Assembly: GCF_020524625.1 (NCBI RefSeq)
Contig: NZ_JAIVLL010000001.1
Coordinates: 992,001-1,056,000, forward strand
Reading direction: 5' to 3'
Length of the DNA: 64,000 nucleotides
Origin: Brevundimonas poindexterae
Lineage (GTDB): Bacteria > Pseudomonadota > Alphaproteobacteria > Caulobacterales > Caulobacteraceae
The notes beneath the pieces were generated by a model. It was not told where the DNA came from. It ran no database searches and saw nothing but the letters and a program-made list of their open reading frames with translations. A program made the translations under genes and the position numbers. Positions 52,996 to 63,100 of this stretch are shown one piece after another; the first letter of the stretch is position 1, and each line of letters begins with the position of its first letter.

Positions 52996-55059
52996 ATGAC
53001 GCGTAACAAACTTCTGATCACGACCGCCGCTGCCGCCATCACCCTGGCGCTACCCCCCCAGGCCCTGGCCCAGGAGGCACGCGGCGACGGCACGGCCAGC
53101 CCCGGCGCGAGCGCCAACAACAGGGATCAGGGCATCCTGGTCTTCACACCCGACTTCTTCGCCGACCAGAACCCGAACACGGCCCTCGACATGGTTCAGC
53201 GGGTGCCCGGCTTCTCGGTCAGCAACGGCGACGGCGGTCGCGGCTTTGAGGGGGCCGTCGGCAACATCCTGATCAACGGTGCGCGACCGGCGTCCAAGAA
53301 CGACAGCGGATCGTCGGTTCTGTCACGCACCCTCGTCTCGCAGGTCGAACGTATCGAGCTGATCCGCGGCGGCGCGCCCGGCATCGACATGCAGGGCTAT
53401 TCGGTGGTCGTGAATGTGATCCTGAAGAGCGAAAGCAGCCGCCAGACGGTCGTCACCGGCAATGCCACCCTGTTCGACGGGGGCACGGACATCTTCGGGG
53501 GCTCATACCAGTTCACCGCCCGCGACGGGGAACGATCCTGGGGCTTCACCCTGTCGGACGGCATGGGCATGAGCGACTCCAACGGCGCAGGACCCTCGAT
53601 CCGGCGCGCGGCAGACGGCACGATCCTGCGGGAGGAGGCCTTCGAGAACGACGGCTACGGCGGGGGCCAGGGACTGCGCGGCAACTATGCGGCCCCGGCC
53701 TTTGGCGGCAAGATCGACCTGACGGCCCGCTACGGCACCAACGACTGGCACAGCTATGACCAGTTCACCGGGACCGGCACCTTCCGCCAGAGCCGCTATG
53801 ACGAGGACGGCACTTCGGGCGAGTTCGGCGTCGTCTACACCCGAACGCTGGGCGATCGACTGTCGATGGAGACGCGCTTCATCCACGAGTTCTCTGACTT
53901 TGACTCGGTCTCGACCTACAACGCCGATCTGGGCGGAGGTCCCGAGCCGGAGCAGCTGTTCGAATCGGTCGGCGAGGCCTCCGAGACGATCGCCCGCGGA
54001 CTGCTGCGCTTCGAGCGCTCCGAGGCCCTGACCTTCGAGGGCGGTGGCGAGGTCGCCTACAATCGTCTGGACACCGAACAGGCCTTCTCGATCGGCGGGA
54101 CCCCTGTGGTGCTGCCCTCGGCCACGGTGCTCGTCGAGGAGACCCGGGCCGAGGTGTTCGGCAAGAGCAGCTGGCGCATCTCGCCCACCCTGTCGCTGGA
54201 AAGCGGCCTGCGTCTGGAGCATTCGACCATCAGCCAGTCGGGCGATACCGACACCGAAAAGTCCTTCTTCTTCGCCAAGCCCCGCGTGCAGGTCAGCTGG
54301 ACGCCGATGGCCAACACCCAGGTCCGGGCCCGTTTCGAGCGCGAGGTCGGCCAGCTGTCCTTCGGCGACTTTGCCGCCAGTGCCCAGCTGGACGACCAGA
54401 ATGTGCTGGGCGGCAATGCCGACCTGGAACCCGAGGACCGCTGGATCAGCGAGCTGACCTTCGAGCGCCGCTTCTGGGGTGACGGCATCGTCAGCATCGG
54501 CCTGCGCCATGACGAAATCGGCAACGTGATCGACCTGATCCCCCTGCAGGGCGGCCTGTCCGCCGTCGGCAACATCGGCGACGGAACGCTGGACCAGCTG
54601 TCGCTGAACATCACAGTGCCCACCGACAAGCTGGGCATTTCCGGCGGCCAGTTCGGCTTCCGCAACGACTGGAACAAGACCGAGGTCACCGACCCCACGA
54701 CCGGCGAGGCGCGCGCCATCTCCGGTGTGCGGGCCCGGCAGCCCGTGGTGTCCTTCAGCCAGGACATCACCAGCTGGAAGGTCAACTGGAGCGTCGCCTG
54801 GATCCCGGTGCTGGGCCAGACCACCTATGACCCCGATCAGACGGTCGGCTGGAAGGGCGGCGACTATTTCGAACTGGCGGCCGAGTACAAGCCGACGCCC
54901 AGCCTGTCGGTCCGCGCCCAGCTGAACCTGTGGGACAATTTTGACGTCGAACGGACGGTCTATTCCGATCGCACCTCGCCCCGGCCCATCGCCTTCATCG
55001 AGCGGCGCGAGATCGATCCGCGGACCTTTGTCTCGCTGCGCGTCCGCAAGACGTTCTGA
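52996..55059 (+). CDS. TonB-dependent receptor (tandem copy 1)
   Basis: 687 residues. Signal peptide to about 25 (ALA), then a short N terminus and a plug with GILVFTPDFFADQNPNTALDMV and VERIELIRGGAPGIDMQGY, followed by a barrel ending in RVRKTF. The plug GGAPGIDMQG motif and many barrel strands are shared with the next gene, which has exactly the same length, so they arose by duplication. A classical DEIVV-type TonB box is not seen; ILVF near residue 48 may serve. The ligand is unknown. Confidence 0.92.
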   Translation: MTRNKLLITTAAAAITLALPPQALAQEARGDGTASPGASANNRDQGILVFTPDFFADQNPNTALDMVQRVPGFSVSNGDGGRGFEGAVGNILINGARPASKNDSGSSVLSRTLVSQVERIELIRGGAPGIDMQGYSVVVNVILKSESSRQTVVTGNATLFDGGTDIFGGSYQFTARDGERSWGFTLSDGMGMSDSNGAGPSIRRAADGTILREEAFENDGYGGGQGLRGNYAAPAFGGKIDLTARYGTNDWHSYDQFTGTGTFRQSRYDEDGTSGEFGVVYTRTLGDRLSMETRFIHEFSDFDSVSTYNADLGGGPEPEQLFESVGEASETIARGLLRFERSEALTFEGGGEVAYNRLDTEQAFSIGGTPVVLPSATVLVEETRAEVFGKSSWRISPTLSLESGLRLEHSTISQSGDTDTEKSFFFAKPRVQVSWTPMANTQVRARFEREVGQLSFGDFAASAQLDDQNVLGGNADLEPEDRWISELTFERRFWGDGIVSIGLRHDEIGNVIDLIPLQGGLSAVGNIGDGTLDQLSLNITVPTDKLGISGGQFGFRNDWNKTEVTDPTTGEARAISGVRARQPVVSFSQDITSWKVNWSVAWIPVLGQTTYDPDQTVGWKGGDYFELAAEYKPTPSLSVRAQLNLWDNFDVERTVYSDRTSPRPIAFIERREIDPRTFVSLRVRKTF

Positions 55060-55084
55060 TCCCCGAACGCGGCCACCTTTCCCG

Positions 55085-55095
55085 CTTGTAACTGG
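55085..55095 (+). promoter_or_regulatory. CTTGTAACTGG element upstream of second tandem TonB receptor
   Basis: Exact copy of the 11-mer at 52933-52943, here 59 bases before the start codon at 55144, in the 84-bp gap between the two receptor genes. Flanking bases differ, so the match is confined to the element. Confidence 0.4.
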
Positions 55096-55143
55096 CGATT
55101 GACGGTTCAGGCGGTATGGGTGGCCGCAAAATCGGGAGGCGAC

Positions 55144-57207
55144 ATGACTTCGAGCACCTGGCTCACCGGCGCGGCAACGGGCGCCCTGCTGCTGGCACTG
55201 GCCAGTCCGGCCCTGGCGCAGGACGCGGGCATGGCCGGCGTGGCCGAGGCGCGGTCGGATGCCACCCGCCCGGGGGTGCTGATCTACGACCCCGTGTTCT
55301 TCGCCGATATCCAGCCGCGCACCGCGCTGGACATGGTCGAGCGCCTGCCCGCCTTCGGCATCAGCAATGGCAGTTCGAACACGCGCGGACTGGCCGGCAC
55401 CTCGGGCAATGTGCTGATCAACGGACGGCATCCGTCGAACAAGAGCGAGGGCGTCGACACCCTGCTGGAGCGGATCCCCGCCGAGAGCGTCGACTATATC
55501 GAGGTCATCACCGGCGGCGCCCCCGGCATCGACATGCAGGGCCGGGCGGTCGTCGCCAATGTGGTGCTGAAGGCCACGGTGACGGTCGAGCGGGCCATTG
55601 GTCTGGACACCTACATCTATGACGACGGCTATCTGGGTCCGATCCTGAGCGCGCAGTACTCCCGGCGGGCCGGCGACAATCTGATCGAGGGCGCGATCAG
55701 CGCCACGACCGACCGGACATCCGGCACCAGCCAGGGACGGCGCCAGCGGTTCAGCCCCTCCGGCGTACTGATCCAGGATGCCGAGGTCGACTCCTGGGAC
55801 CGGTACCGCAACATCCGGGCCTCGGGCGCGATCCAGAGGCCCCAGGCGGGCGGCCTGTTGCGCGTCAACGCCCTGGTGTCGCTGTACGACAGCGACCGGG
55901 AGCAGGACGTCTTCATCCTGTCGGGCGCGGGCGACGACGACGTCAGCCAGGAGTCGAACGAGAGCGTCTCGGGCGAGCTGGGCGCGCGCTGGACGCGGGC
56001 GCTGGGCGACGTCTCCGAGCTGGAGCTGACAGCGCTGCAGCGGCTGGAGCAGTCCGAATACCAGTCGGGCTTCATCCGCACGGGCCGCACCGGGGTGTTC
56101 AGTGGCGACACGACCGAGGGCGAGAGCATCGGCCGGGTCGTGGTCCGCCACCGCCGCAACGACCGCTGGTCGTGGGAAGGCGGCGGCGAGGTGGCCTACA
56201 ACTTCCTCGATACCGACAGTGCCTATGAGGAGAACGGCGTGCCGGTGGCCCTGCCGGGGGCCTCGGTGCTGGTCGAGGAACTGCGCGGCGAGGTGTTCGG
56301 CCAGACGACCTGGCGGCCCGATCCCCGGCTGACGGTCGAGGGGGGCCTGCGGGTCGAGGCGTCGGAGATCCGGCAGTCGGGCGATACCGATACGTCCAAG
56401 ACGCTGGTCTATCCCAAGCCGAGGGTTCTGGTGACCTGGACGCCGGCCCCCAACCACCAGTTCCGCTTCCGCATCGAGCGGGAAGTCGGCCAGCTGGACT
56501 TTGACGACTTTGCCGCCTCGGCCGAGGTGGACCTGGGCCAGGTGGAGGCAGGCAACGCTGATCTGGAGCCGGAAAAGACGACCTACTACGAGGCGATCTA
56601 CGAGCGGCGCTTCTGGGAGGAGGGCTCGGTCACGGCGCGGCTGACCCATGCGGTGGTCGAGGACTACATCGACATCATCCCGCTGGTCGGGGGGTTCGAG
56701 GCGCTGGGCAATATCGGCACCGGCACCCAGACCGAGTTCGAGGTCCGCACGACCCTGCCGCTGGACCGGCTGGGTGTGCCCGGAGGCCGGCTGATCGCGC
56801 GGGTGGCCCACCGCGAGACCGGGATCGAGGATCCGCTGACCGGCGAGACCCACCGCTTTTCCGGCGATGACGGCTTTGGCTGCGGGGTGACCTTCACCCA
56901 GGACCTGGACGGCGGGCGCTGGTCGTGGGGCGGCAACCACGGCTGCGACATGGACGCCGGCACCAGCTATCGCATCCGCGAGGTGCGCTTCACCGACAAC
57001 GAGCCCCAGTTCAACCTGTTCGTCCAGTGGAAGCCGACCCCCGACCTGACGCTGCGGGTCGATGCGGCCAATCTGACCGACATGGAGCAGTGGCGGCAGC
57101 GCGACATCTATTCCGGGCCGCGCAACACGGCGCCGCTGTCGTATCGCGAGACCTACAGCCAGACGCGCGGGTCGTGGCTGTTCCTGCAGATCCGCAAGAC
57201 CCTGTAA
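55144..57207 (+). CDS. TonB-dependent receptor (tandem copy 2)
   Basis: 687 residues. Signal peptide to about 26 (ALAQ), GVLIYDPVFFADIQPRTALDMVERL at the plug start, the GGAPGIDMQG motif, and a barrel ending FLQIRKTL. The start ATG at 55144 follows GGGAGG; an upstream GTG-type frame start at 55099 is unlikely because it precedes the ribosome site. It is paralogous to the previous gene but has diverged in the barrel loops, suggesting different ligands. A terminator follows directly. Confidence 0.92.
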   Translation: MTSSTWLTGAATGALLLALASPALAQDAGMAGVAEARSDATRPGVLIYDPVFFADIQPRTALDMVERLPAFGISNGSSNTRGLAGTSGNVLINGRHPSNKSEGVDTLLERIPAESVDYIEVITGGAPGIDMQGRAVVANVVLKATVTVERAIGLDTYIYDDGYLGPILSAQYSRRAGDNLIEGAISATTDRTSGTSQGRRQRFSPSGVLIQDAEVDSWDRYRNIRASGAIQRPQAGGLLRVNALVSLYDSDREQDVFILSGAGDDDVSQESNESVSGELGARWTRALGDVSELELTALQRLEQSEYQSGFIRTGRTGVFSGDTTEGESIGRVVVRHRRNDRWSWEGGGEVAYNFLDTDSAYEENGVPVALPGASVLVEELRGEVFGQTTWRPDPRLTVEGGLRVEASEIRQSGDTDTSKTLVYPKPRVLVTWTPAPNHQFRFRIEREVGQLDFDDFAASAEVDLGQVEAGNADLEPEKTTYYEAIYERRFWEEGSVTARLTHAVVEDYIDIIPLVGGFEALGNIGTGTQTEFEVRTTLPLDRLGVPGGRLIARVAHRETGIEDPLTGETHRFSGDDGFGCGVTFTQDLDGGRWSWGGNHGCDMDAGTSYRIREVRFTDNEPQFNLFVQWKPTPDLTLRVDAANLTDMEQWRQRDIYSGPRNTAPLSYRETYSQTRGSWLFLQIRKTL

Positions 57208-57213
57208 GCCCGC

Positions 57214-57250
57214 AAAAAAAGGGGCGGAGCCGACCGGCCCCGCCCCCTCT
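57214..57250. terminator. Bidirectional terminator between receptor 2 and POT transporter genes
   Basis: An A-run (57214-57220), a GGGGCGG/CCGCCCC stem (57221-57227 with 57240-57246) and a CTCTTTT tail give a proper terminator in both directions for the two convergent genes. Confidence 0.88.
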
Positions 57251-57268
57251 TTTCATCAATGCCGGTCG

Positions 57269-59206
57269 TCAGACCTGTTCGGGCTTGCCGACGTTGGCAT
57301 CCTGCTGGCCACGATCGGTCAGATCGGGACCGGGGTGGTTGCTGTCGATATTGGCCCCGTGCGACCAGCCCTTGATCACGAAGCTGATCACGATGAAGGC
57401 CACGCCGATGCCGACACCCCACCAGCCCAGCTTGGAGAAGCCGTCCAGCGAGGTGGCGAGCGCGCCCGCGGGGTCCAGAACCTGGCCGCCGACGGTCTCG
57501 GTGCCCATCAGCCCGGCGATCTGGCCGCCGACGAACTGGGCAATCGAGCTGGCCAGGAACCACACCGCCATCATGAAGCTGACCACGGAGGCCAGCGACA
57601 GCTTGGTGATCTCGGACAGGCCGACCGGGGACAGGAACAGCTCACCCGTGGTGTGCAGCATGTAGAGCAGCGCCAGGATGATCAGCGGCATCTGGAAGGC
57701 GCTGCTGACCATGCCGGAACCGGCGGCCCACACGACGACCAGGAAGCCGAGGCCCACCTGGACGAGACCCAGACCGAACTTCATGGTCGGGTTGGGGTCG
57801 AGGTTCTTGCTGGCCAGGAAGGCCCACATCGCCGCGAAGATCGGGGCGAAGATCAAGATGAAGCCGGCGTTGAACGACTGGACCTGGGCAGCCGTGATGG
57901 TGGCATCGATCCAGAAGCCCGTGGGCGTGATGCCCGCGGCGGCCAGCTGGTCCGGCGTACCGATGGTGATGCCGAGGAACTGCATGGCGACCGGGGTGAT
58001 GGTCAGGTCGACGTTCCGGTCAGCGAACAGGTTCAGCGAGGTGCCGGCCTGTTCGAACAGGGTGAAGAACACCACCGCGCCGAAGATCAGCACGAGCGCC
58101 AGCATCATGCGCTGACGCTGGACCCAGGTTTTGCAGACAAAGGCAATGATCCAGATGATCGCCACCAGCGACAGCAGGGTCGAGATGCTGAGCACCGTAC
58201 CGACCAGGGCGTTCCGCTGGACCATGAACCACACGATGGCGACGCCGAGGAAGCCGCAGATGTAGATCAGCCACTCGCGGTTGATCGGTCCCAGAACCGG
58301 GCGCTTGATGAGGGCCGGATTCGGCGGCTCACCATTGCCCTGCAGCAGGGGCTTGCCCAGCACGAAGACGATCAGGCCGGCCAGCATGCCGACCCCGGCG
58401 AGGCCGAAGCCCGCCCACCAGCCGACGGTCTGTCCGAGCAGGCCGCAGAGGACCGCGGCCCAGAAGGCACCGAGGTTGATGCCGTAGTAGTAGAGGGTGA
58501 AGCCGGAATCCCGCCGGGGATCGCCCTGCGGATATAGCTGGCCCACGATGGTCGAGATGTTCGGCTTGAGGAAGCCGACGCCCATGATGATCAGCGACAG
58601 GGCGAGGAAGAAGACGTTCTTCCCGATCGGATCCTGGTCGGCCTTCATCTCATAGCTGCCGGGCTCAAGCACAGCCGGCAGGCTGGAGCCGGCCGGAAGC
58701 TCGGCGAGGGCCAGCCCTCCGCCTTCGGCCGGACCGAAGGCATAGCGCTGTCCGTCGACCATGATGCCGACCTCGCGGGTGGCGCCACGGCCTTCACCGA
58801 CGACCTGATATTCGGCGCCGGCATAGGTGAGGGTTTCGGTCGCGGCGCGGCCTTCGTAGCCCATCAGGCCGTGACCGGCGACCAGCAGGATGGCACCGAA
58901 GACGATGGCCTTGCGGGTGCCGATGTAGCGGTCCGCCAGAATGCCGCCGACCAGCGGCAGCAGATAGACCAGCGAGGTGTAGGAGCCGTAGGTGGCGCCC
59001 GCCGTCGCATCGTCGAACAGGAAATGCTGGGTCAGGTAGAAGATCAGGATGCCGCGCATCCCGTAGTAGGAGAAACGCTCCCACATCTCGGCGAAGAACA
59101 GGATGATCAGACCCTTGGGGTGATGCCGCAGGATCTGGGTCATCACCGGCACGGCCGTCAGCAGGGTAATGACCAGCCCCGCCATGATTACGATGTTGAG
59201 ACTCAT
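57269..59206 (-). CDS. Proton-dependent peptide transporter, POT/PTR family
   Basis: 645 residues with about 14 helices. The POT fingerprint ExxERFxYY is present in FFAEMWERFSYYGMRGILIFY (near residue 42), and LADRYIGTRKAIVFGAIL is the next loop. A soluble insert of about 50 residues (near 130-185) follows the fourth helix. It imports di- and tripeptides with protons. The start has a GGGGAGA ribosome site. It has a terminator of its own and stands beside the tandem outer-membrane receptors, so peptide uptake across both membranes is possible. Confidence 0.93.
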   Translation of the reverse strand: MSLNIVIMAGLVITLLTAVPVMTQILRHHPKGLIILFFAEMWERFSYYGMRGILIFYLTQHFLFDDATAGATYGSYTSLVYLLPLVGGILADRYIGTRKAIVFGAILLVAGHGLMGYEGRAATETLTYAGAEYQVVGEGRGATREVGIMVDGQRYAFGPAEGGGLALAELPAGSSLPAVLEPGSYEMKADQDPIGKNVFFLALSLIIMGVGFLKPNISTIVGQLYPQGDPRRDSGFTLYYYGINLGAFWAAVLCGLLGQTVGWWAGFGLAGVGMLAGLIVFVLGKPLLQGNGEPPNPALIKRPVLGPINREWLIYICGFLGVAIVWFMVQRNALVGTVLSISTLLSLVAIIWIIAFVCKTWVQRQRMMLALVLIFGAVVFFTLFEQAGTSLNLFADRNVDLTITPVAMQFLGITIGTPDQLAAAGITPTGFWIDATITAAQVQSFNAGFILIFAPIFAAMWAFLASKNLDPNPTMKFGLGLVQVGLGFLVVVWAAGSGMVSSAFQMPLIILALLYMLHTTGELFLSPVGLSEITKLSLASVVSFMMAVWFLASSIAQFVGGQIAGLMGTETVGGQVLDPAGALATSLDGFSKLGWWGVGIGVAFIVISFVIKGWSHGANIDSNHPGPDLTDRGQQDANVGKPEQV

Positions 59207-59544
59207 GCCTTGTCTCCCCGTGTGCGTCGGGCCTGAAGCCCGGCCGAAACGCCAAGGGCGTTCCCTCCATCCGTTCTACTCAACGGCTTACTCCCAATCT
59301 TCCGCGCCCCACCTGACGCGCCTGGTCGCAGTTCGACCACGATACGGAAAACCGGACAAGGCCTAAGGTTACTGAACGATGACAAGGCAGGGGGCGGCGG
59401 GGTAGATGATGATGGTGCGCCCCCCCATTCTGACGGCGGCGCTGCCCCCTCCACCACCTTCGGCGGTCCCCCTCCCCCGATGGGGGAGGAGACGCGCGCA
59501 AGTGCCTCTCGCCCGGTGGGCAGAGGGTATGGAGAGGCGGGCGG

Positions 59545-59830
59545 CGCATGGGCCGGGGGCCCGGAACCGTATGCGCCCTGCTTTCGCGTTACGGGCGCTG
59601 TGTGAATTTTCGGCCCCAAGCCTGGCGCCGCCCCGGTCGGTTCACGCGAGCGGTCTGAAGCTCCGGTCTCTTCCGCCGGGACCGGGGGCGCCGACGAACT
59701 TGCGCACCCCGGCTCGTTTGACCCGGTTCGACCTCTTTCAGACATCTCGGCCCGCGACGGGCGAGGCGTCCAGAAACACCCCGGACCCCGGCGTTTACAC
59801 CAGGCAATCCCGCTCGACCGGCCCCCGCCG
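59545..59830. other. Strongly self-complementary block, possible structured RNA
   Basis: Nested pairings: 59624-59638 with 59680-59692 (a 13-bp stem with one bulge); GTCTGAA near 59655 with TTCAGAC near 59738; CTCGGCCCG/CGGGCGAG as a short hairpin near 59746-59765; CGCCC/GGGCG near 59573-59596; GGGCC/GGCCC near 59550. Nested long-range pairing is more than random GC-rich DNA usually gives. It does not match tmRNA, RNase P, SRP RNA or any riboswitch that I could check by eye. The strand is undetermined. Confidence 0.35.
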
Positions 59831-59999
59831 CCGCTTCAGTGCCTGGGTCCCGAGGCGCCTCTCCTGCGGCGGAGACGGGGAGAGGTTGGCACGGCCCCGG
59901 GGTGAGGTGAGGAAGTCGGGTCGGGAAACGGTGGGGGTGTTGATAGGGTGGGGGAATTTCGGGGGCGGCTGTGATGGCTGGAGGCATCGGGTCAGCGGT

Positions 60000-60148
60000 C
60001 CTTCTCCCCTCGGGGGAGAAGGTGGGCCGCGAGAGCGGCTCGGATGAGGGGGCGGTTGAGAGCAAGCGCGCACGCTTGCGGGTCGTGTCAGGCGTCCCCC
60101 TCATCCGTCAGGCTCCGCCTGACACCTTCTCCCCCGGTGGGGAGAAGG
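60000..60148. repeat. Inverted pair of intergenic palindromic repeats (REP/BIME-like)
   Basis: Unit A (60000-60052) has a CTTCTCCCC/GGGGAGAAG hairpin, a GGCCGC/GCGGC hairpin and ends in CGGATGAGGGGG. Unit B (60096-60148) begins with the exact complement CCCCCTCATCCG, then a TCAGGC/GCCTGA hairpin and another CTTCTCCCC/GGGGAGAAG hairpin. Between them is a GCAAGCG/CGCTTGC hairpin (60062-60079). It is downstream of the glycosidase gene and may help stop or stabilise its transcript. Confidence 0.7.
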
Positions 60149-60181
60149 GTCGGATGGGCGAGCCCCTTGGATCGGGTCGCC

Positions 60182-63100
60182 CTACCGCAGCTCCACGCGG
60201 CGGGTGCCGGGGGGGATGGAGAGCGGGCCGCCGGACCAGTCGACGGGGCGGCCGTCGATGCGGGCGGATCGAACCGGACTGCCTTCCGGCCAGGCGAGGA
60301 CGAAGCCGCCGGGCGGCGTGGCGGTGGTGTCGAGGTCGAGCACATAGCCCCCGCCCGCCTGCCGCAGGTGCCAGCTGACGGGCCCCCAGGGGGTGCGCAG
60401 ATTGCGGATGCCGACCCCCTCTTCCGTATTGATCCAGTCCAGCGGAATGCCGGCGGCCAGCACCAGGGCGTGGTCGCGGTCGCGCTCGTGGACGAACAGG
60501 TCCAGGGCCGAACGGATGTAGTCGGAGCTGATCCAGGCGTGGGGCATGTCGCCGATGAAGCGCGGCTCGCGCGCATCCCGGCCGACCACCTCCGCCCAGC
60601 CGTTCCAGGCCTCGGGGCGCAGGTCGCCGAAGAAATAGTCGAGGGCGGAGATGGCGCGGTCGCGCTGGCCCAGCCGCACGAAGGCGCCGACCGAGCGCAG
60701 TTCATAAGGGGTGTAGTCGGGCCAGTCGGGCCGGGGCTCCCAGTCCTCGGCCATCAGGGGAGTCCAGTCGCCGGTACGGCGGGCCTCGAAATTCAGCCAG
60801 TAGAGGTCGAAAGTCCGGCGCAGCAGGTCCCGGGGCAGGACGTCGATCAGGCCGCCGGGCGACAGGCCAATGGTGGTCGAGGTGGCGTCGAAATCGCCCC
60901 GGTCGGCCGCGCCCGCGATCCAGTCGATGTCGTGGAAGGCGGCGGTGGCGACGATGGCATTGGCGATGTCGGTGCTGAACTGGTCGCGACCGGCGGCGAA
61001 CCGGGCCTCGGCCGCGTCCTCGCCTAGCACATCGGCGATGAAGACGGCGTCGCGGTAGCCGACCAGACCCCAGAAGTCGTCCCAGTAAGAGTACGCCGGC
61101 TTATCCGAATAGCCTTCGTGGCTGATGGTCGGGGGCAGGAGGCCGAAGAGGTGGCGGGTGTCTGCGGTCTGGAATTCGGCCGTGCGGGTCTCGGCACGGA
61201 GGTCATCCATATAGTCGATGGCGCCCTCGACCTGGGGCCAGACGTCGCGCAGCAGGGCGCGGTCGCCGGTGTAGCGATAGACCTCGGCGGCGAGGAAGAC
61301 GAACTCGCCGTGGCTGTCGTTCTCAGGGACCGGGTCGGCACCTCGGGCGTCGACGCAGCACGGCACCTTGCCGTTGTCGAACACATAGGGGGCGAACCAG
61401 CGCAGATAGTCGGCCGAGATGTCGGCATGGCCGAGGCGGTTCAGCCCCTCGGCGATCATGGCGCCGTCGCGGATCCACGAGCGGTTGTAGGAGCGGGTGC
61501 CGGGCTGGAGGATCGGCCCCTGACGCGACATCAGGATGTGGGCCAGCGAGGATTTGAGCACATCCTCGATCTGCTGGGCCTGGGGGGGCAGGATCAGGTC
61601 GACGCGGTCGATCTTCGCGCGCCAGTCAGCGGCGACGCGGTCCTCGACGGCGTCCAGAGCGGCCTCGACCGAGCCGGTGACCGGCAGGGGATCGGGGACA
61701 CCGGCCATGGGCAGCATCCAGCCGAACTGACGGGTTTCGCCGGGCTGGAGGGTCACCTGATAGAACAGGGCGCCGGCCATCAGGCCGTCATCGGACTCGA
61801 CCAGACGCTCGTCGACGGGCTGACGGCGGTCGGGCTGGGTCAGCAGGCTGTGCGGATCCGCACCCGACGCGAAGAGGGAGGCGGCGACCGCATCAGGCAT
61901 GACCAGCGGCCGCACGCGGGTGTCGTCGTTCAGCACCAGCTCGCCGCCCGTCCAGTCGATCTGGACGATGGGGCCGACTCCGCCGGGGACGGCCAGGAAC
62001 TGCTTCGGTCCATTGACCTGATAGGGGCGCGCCATCAGGGCCAGGGTGACGGTGCGGGCGCGGTCCGAGGTGTTGGTCAGATGGTAGCGGCCGAACAGGC
62101 GGGAGGCCTCGGGCGTGCCGTCGGCGAAGGCCTCGATCTTGAGCGTCAGGCCATCGGCCTGCCACTGAACCCAGGGCATGGGCAGGTCGTCGTCGCGCAG
62201 CCCCTGGGTGATGTTGACGTCGGCCCAGGTGGTCAGGCGGCCGTCTTCCAGCAGGAAGGGTTCGATCGAGGGGCCTCCCCGGCGCAGCTCGATCGCGCCG
62301 TCCTCGCCCATCAGGCCGCTTTCACCGCCGCCGTCGACCCCGACCAGGGTCCAGTACGGCTGTTCGCCATGGAAGCCGCGGGGGTAGAGGCCGCGCCGCG
62401 ATTCCGAGGCCACGGCGGTGATGAAGGCGGTCTGGTCGGCGCCGAAGGCGAGCGGCTCGATCTCGACCTCGGCGAGCCCATAGAGGGGCATGCCGTCGAG
62501 CAGCTGCAGCTGGATGTAACGGGCCGAGGTCTCGGGCAGGCGCAGCCAGTCAGTGCCGCCGTCGCCGTAGTCGACCTGGGTCAGGAAGGTCCAGTCGCGA
62601 CCGTCGTTGGAGATGTCGACGCGGTAGCGGTCGGCCCAGCCGTCCTCCTGCCAGCGCAGGGTCAGGCCGCCGAACTCGCGCTCATAGCCGAGGTCGAGGG
62701 TCAGGTTCTGGAAACCGCCGTCGGCGGTGCGCCAGACGGTGGAGGGATCGCCGTCGACGGCGTTGGCGGCGGCAAAGCCCTCGGCCTCGGACGTGGCCGA
62801 CGCCAGCGGGCGCGGCGGCACGGCGGGCTCGGGCGGAAGTTCGCGCAGGGTCAGCTGGTCGATCTCGATATGGCCGGACCCGCCCTCGGCGGCGACCACC
62901 ACAAACTCCATCCGCTCGGCCTGACGCAGGACCGGATCCTCGCCCGGGCCCCAGGCCTTGGTCACCTGACGGCGCTTGATGGTGAACAGGGTCCAGTCGT
63001 CGGGGAAGTCATAGCGTGTGGTCTGGCGCCACCAGACGTTCTCGTTTTCCGCGTCGGTGAACTTGACCTCGAAGGTGTTGAGCGGGCCGACGCCGCGCAC

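Larger units (their letters stand above)
59207..60181. other. 975-bp repeat-rich region without a supported gene
   Basis: No frame here has a family match, good start context or codon pattern worth calling. It holds hairpin repeats at 59471-59489 (CCTCCCCC/GGGGGAGG) and 59858-59885 (CCTCTCC/GGAGAGG), a highly structured block at 59545-59830, and the composite repeat at 60000-60148. It lies between two minus-strand genes, so the POT promoter should be near its left end. Confidence 0.6.

Noticed and set aside
53503-56940. Minus-strand open frame of 1145 codons under the tandem TonB receptor genes
   Set aside because: It is a shadow frame caused by high GC at third positions; its sequence is low-complexity and lacks any family motif, while the plus strand has clear signal peptides and plugs.
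59203-59745. Minus-strand frame of 180 codons in the repeat-rich gap
   Set aside because: It runs through hairpin repeats and the structured block, is Pro/Gly/Ser-rich and overlaps the POT gene start; not credible as a protein.
59545-59830. Possible tmRNA, RNase P RNA or cobalamin/TPP riboswitch
   Set aside because: No tag reading frame with an NDN-type peptide, no tRNA-like end, no GAGGAAAGTCC block and no riboswitch core sequence could be found.
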